Origin: Cyanophora paradoxa
Taxonomy: Eukaryota > Glaucocystophyceae > Cyanophorales > Cyanophoraceae
Direction: 5' to 3'
NCBI GenBank assembly: GCA_004431415.1
Contig: QPMI01000089.1
Coordinates: 124,001-188,000, forward strand
Length of the DNA: 64,000 nt
Both the position numbers and the translations under genes were made by a program. Shown here piece after piece: positions 61,596-64,000 of the stretch; within the stretch, counting starts at the first letter, position 1, and each line of letters opens with the position of its first letter. A model generated the notes under the pieces. It was given only the letters and a program-made list of their open reading frames with translations, had not been told where the DNA came from and searched no databases.

Positions 61596-61662
61596 CGCGC
61601 GAGCGCCGCCGCTAGAGGGGTACTGCCTTCAAAAAGACGTCTGTCTGGCCGGCCCGCCGCCA
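61596..61662. promoter_or_regulatory. 67-bp divergent promoter
   Basis: Only 67 bases separate the GPR107-like start (-) from the RNase III-TPR start (+), so both promoters must overlap. The first exon coding for a signal peptide lies on one side. Confidence 0.35.
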
Positions 61663-64000
61663 ATGGAAGTCGGGTTCGTGGGGCCGGTGGCGCTGCTGGC
61701 CTCTTCCAGCAGGCGGCTTGCGGAGCTGGAGGCCGCCCGCCGTCCCGCCGTCCGCCTTGCAATGTCTCCAGCACCGTCATCCTCGTCCGCACCGCGCCGG
61801 CAGCCCCGCTTTGTGGCAGAAGATCAGATAACAACGTTCGAGGCTTCGCTCCTGCCCGACCCTGGTGCTCTGTGGAGGCGCGCGGTGGGCTCCGAAGGTG
61901 CGGAGCGGCCGCCGCTTTTCCTCCGACCTTCTGCTGACTTGCGCGACGCAGATCTTCGAACCCCGGATGTGCGCACTTAGCTAGCTCCCTCGCGTGCACG
62001 ACGGCACGCTTCTCGACTCCTCGTTGACGGCTGCTCCGTTCCGCGCAGAGCCCCGCGCCCCCGCCGATGGAGCGAGACATCCACGCAGAGCTTCTAGAGT
62101 GGCAGGTGCTCCGCGCTGCACGCTTTCGTCTGCGGCGTCATCGTGCCTGACGCGGGCGGTTTGACCGACACCAAGAACCATGAACTGCCATTGGTGCGCT
62201 AGTGTCCCCCGTTAGCCATTGCTACGCTCTAATCTTATGTGCGCTCTCAGATTCTGGAGTCCCTCGACTTGGGTCTCAAGCTGCCGGACGACCCAAGATC
62301 GAGGGGCGTGCTGTGCGTCCTCTTTCTCTCCGCTCCGCTAGCGCGCACATTCCGCGTACTGACGCCGCTCTGCCGCTCATGCAGGACGCTCGCTTTCTGC
62401 CACGGGTCCGCCCGCAAGCCGCTGAGCGCCCGCCGCGCGCTCGAAAGGGCCGTGCGCTTACCGCACACGCGCGTGCGTGGCTGCAGGTCGTTCCTTCGGA
62501 CGAAGCGGGCGCGGGACGTCGCGATGAACTTCCTGTACACGCGATCCGCGACGTATCAGCGCCTGGAGTTCTACGGGGACCTCGTTCTCAAGAAGGTGCT
62601 CGGCGGCGCCCTGTTGCACGACGACGAGGAGCCGCGGTCAGAGCACGAGCTCACCGAGTGCAAGTCGCACCTGTGCGCACGCGTTGGCGCCGGCGCTCGC
62701 GCCCGGGCGGCGCGCCGCAGCGCAGCAGCCTGACGGGCGCCGGCGGCCGCAGGGAGAGCAACCGGAACTGCGCGGCGGTGATGCGGGGGGCGGGCCTGGA
62801 GCGGCACGTTCTGGTCGGGGCGCACCTGGCGCAGAGCGGGCCGCTCCCCGACAAGCTGTGCGCCGACGTCCTCGAGTCCTTCATCGGGGGTGCGCCCCGC
62901 CGCCTCCGCCGCCGCCGCCGAGCCTCCCCGGGGCGTCTCCGAGCGTGCCGCGCAGCCGTGGAAGAAGTATACGGACACGCACAGGCCGAGCGGCTCGTTC
63001 GGAAGCTGTTCTTCGGGCACGAGGACGCGCCGGCGCCGCGAAGGCCCGAGCCGCGCCGGGCGCCGGCGCCCACGCCCGAGCCGCCCTCGCCCGAGCCCGG
63101 GACGACGCCCCTGGGCGTCGAGCTTGAGGGCCACCTCGCGCGGGCGCGGGCGGCGCAGGGCCTCCCGCCCCCGCCGCGCCGCCGCCGCACGGCCGGCGAC
63201 TGGCGGCGCACCTCCGAGGGCACCCTCATCCCCTGTGCGTGTACCCCGCGCGACTCCGTTCGTTCGTGTCTGACGGCGCGCGCGGCAGACACGGCGGAGG
63301 ACCTCTCGGACGACGGGGTGCTGGCGCTCGCGCCGTCAGCGGCCGCCGCCGGCCCGTCCTCCTCCTCCTCGGAAGGCAGCCCCGCGCCGGCCCCGTCGCC
63401 CCTCGAGGCGCCGCCCGTGACGCTCAAGCTGGCGTGCGTGTGCCGCCGGCACGGCCGCCGCGCGATGCGCGTGGCTGGGAGCTGGCGGCGGCAGGGCAAC
63501 GCGCACTTCATCGTGGGCCAGTGGCAGCGGGTCCGGCCCTCTCCCCTCGATCCCGCCTTCTTCATTCAACAGATTTGGCTGACTGGGCGAGCTGCCCAGG
63601 CTGTGGACGCGTACGCTCGGGCCGTGGAGCTCGACCCGACCTGCGCCTTCTCGCACGCGCTGCGCTCCATCGCGCGGCTGCGGGCCGGCGACGTCGGCGG
63701 CGCCCTCTGCGACGCCCGGCGGGCCGTCACGCTCGACCCGGAGTACGCGAAGGCGTACGTGCGCCTGGGCGAGGCGCATTTGGTGCGCCAGGAGTGGAAG
63801 GAGGCAGCCACGGCCTTTGCGAGGAGCCTGGAGGTCGCCGCGCTCTCCCCGCGGCGCTGCCCCGCCTGCAACCGGAAGCTCCCGGAGGCCAAGAGCGGCG
63901 GAGGAGGGGGCGGCGGAGGGGGCTACCGCGCCGCGGGACGCGCCTCGTCCTCCTCGCGCAACGGCCACGTCTCGGGCCCCGCATCGATCCCGGAGCGCGG
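61663..64000 (+). CDS. RNase III domain fused to TPR repeats, 3' end outside window
   Basis: The probable start is ATG 61663 (MEVGFVGPVALLASSSRRLA; exon to 61884). Exons 62049-62105 and 62251-62307 follow; those up to ~62.5 kb are uncertain. The RNase III core is clear: YQRLEFYGDLVLKK (catalytic Glu and Asp, ~62.56 kb), HELTECKSHL, a splice, then ESNRNCAAVMRGAGLERHVL and LCADVLESFIGG (second Asp/Glu pair, ~62.87 kb), and VEEVYGHAQAERLVRKLFFG. A Pro/Arg-rich linker leads to TPR repeats: RQGNAHFIVGQW, AVDAYARAVELDPTCAFSHA, LCDARRAVTLDPEYAKAYVR and EWKEAATAFARSLEVA, then CPACNRKL and a Gly-rich stretch to the window end. All four metal-binding acidic residues appear present, so it could cleave double-stranded RNA. 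No dsRNA-binding domain is seen in the visible part. It might instead be two genes. Confidence 0.65.

Overview
The window joins two very different kinds of DNA. From base 1 to about 25,016 it is moderate-to-low in GC, tightly packed and intron-free, and carries a viral gene set. From about 25,017 to 64,000 it is very GC-rich and holds nine intron-rich eukaryotic nuclear genes. The most economical reading is the nuclear genome of a unicellular eukaryote carrying an integrated polinton-like or virophage-like DNA virus; an alga or related protist is likely. The host genes (hybrid histidine kinase, sacsin/BTB, HID1, GPR107-type receptor, TMEM18, SNIP1) do not settle the lineage.

Viral part (left end lies outside the window). 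Bases 1-6187 are minus-strand virion-surface genes: two long fibre/adhesin-like proteins, a membrane-anchored protein, and one penton-like minor capsid protein. A second minor capsid gene starts 27 bp away on the plus strand (6215). It is followed by the major capsid protein (7534), a VSR-like endonuclease (9110), the A32/FtsK-type packaging ATPase (10118), small proteins including one ending in an AT-hook, a primase plus superfamily 3 helicase (12932), zinc-ribbon proteins, a protein-primed family B DNA polymerase (17173) and a retrovirus-type DDE integrase (21506). Together these cover integration, replication, packaging and capsid assembly. A short promoter-like box sits just upstream of many start codons. 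Several structural genes are broken by apparent one-base deletions. Bases 22,949-25,016 hold no convincing gene but many nested repeats, including G-rich/C-rich stem-loops, and end in a perfect 28-bp inverted repeat.

Junction. Host coding sequence starts immediately after that inverted repeat, in the middle of a sacsin repeat, so the element appears to have inserted into, and split, a sacsin/BTB gene.

Host part. The genes alternate in strand without exception: sacsin/BTB (+), Cache-PAS-histidine kinase-receiver (-), TMEM18 (+), acidic Pro/Glu-rich protein (-), CXorf65-like (+), SNIP1-like FHA protein (-), HID1 (+), GPR107-like seven-transmembrane protein (-), RNase III-TPR protein (+, running off the right edge). 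Neighbours share short divergent or convergent spacers. Introns are short; most begin GTGCG or GTAC, and a notable minority appear to begin GCGCG (GC-AG introns). No rRNA, tRNA or CRISPR array was recognised.
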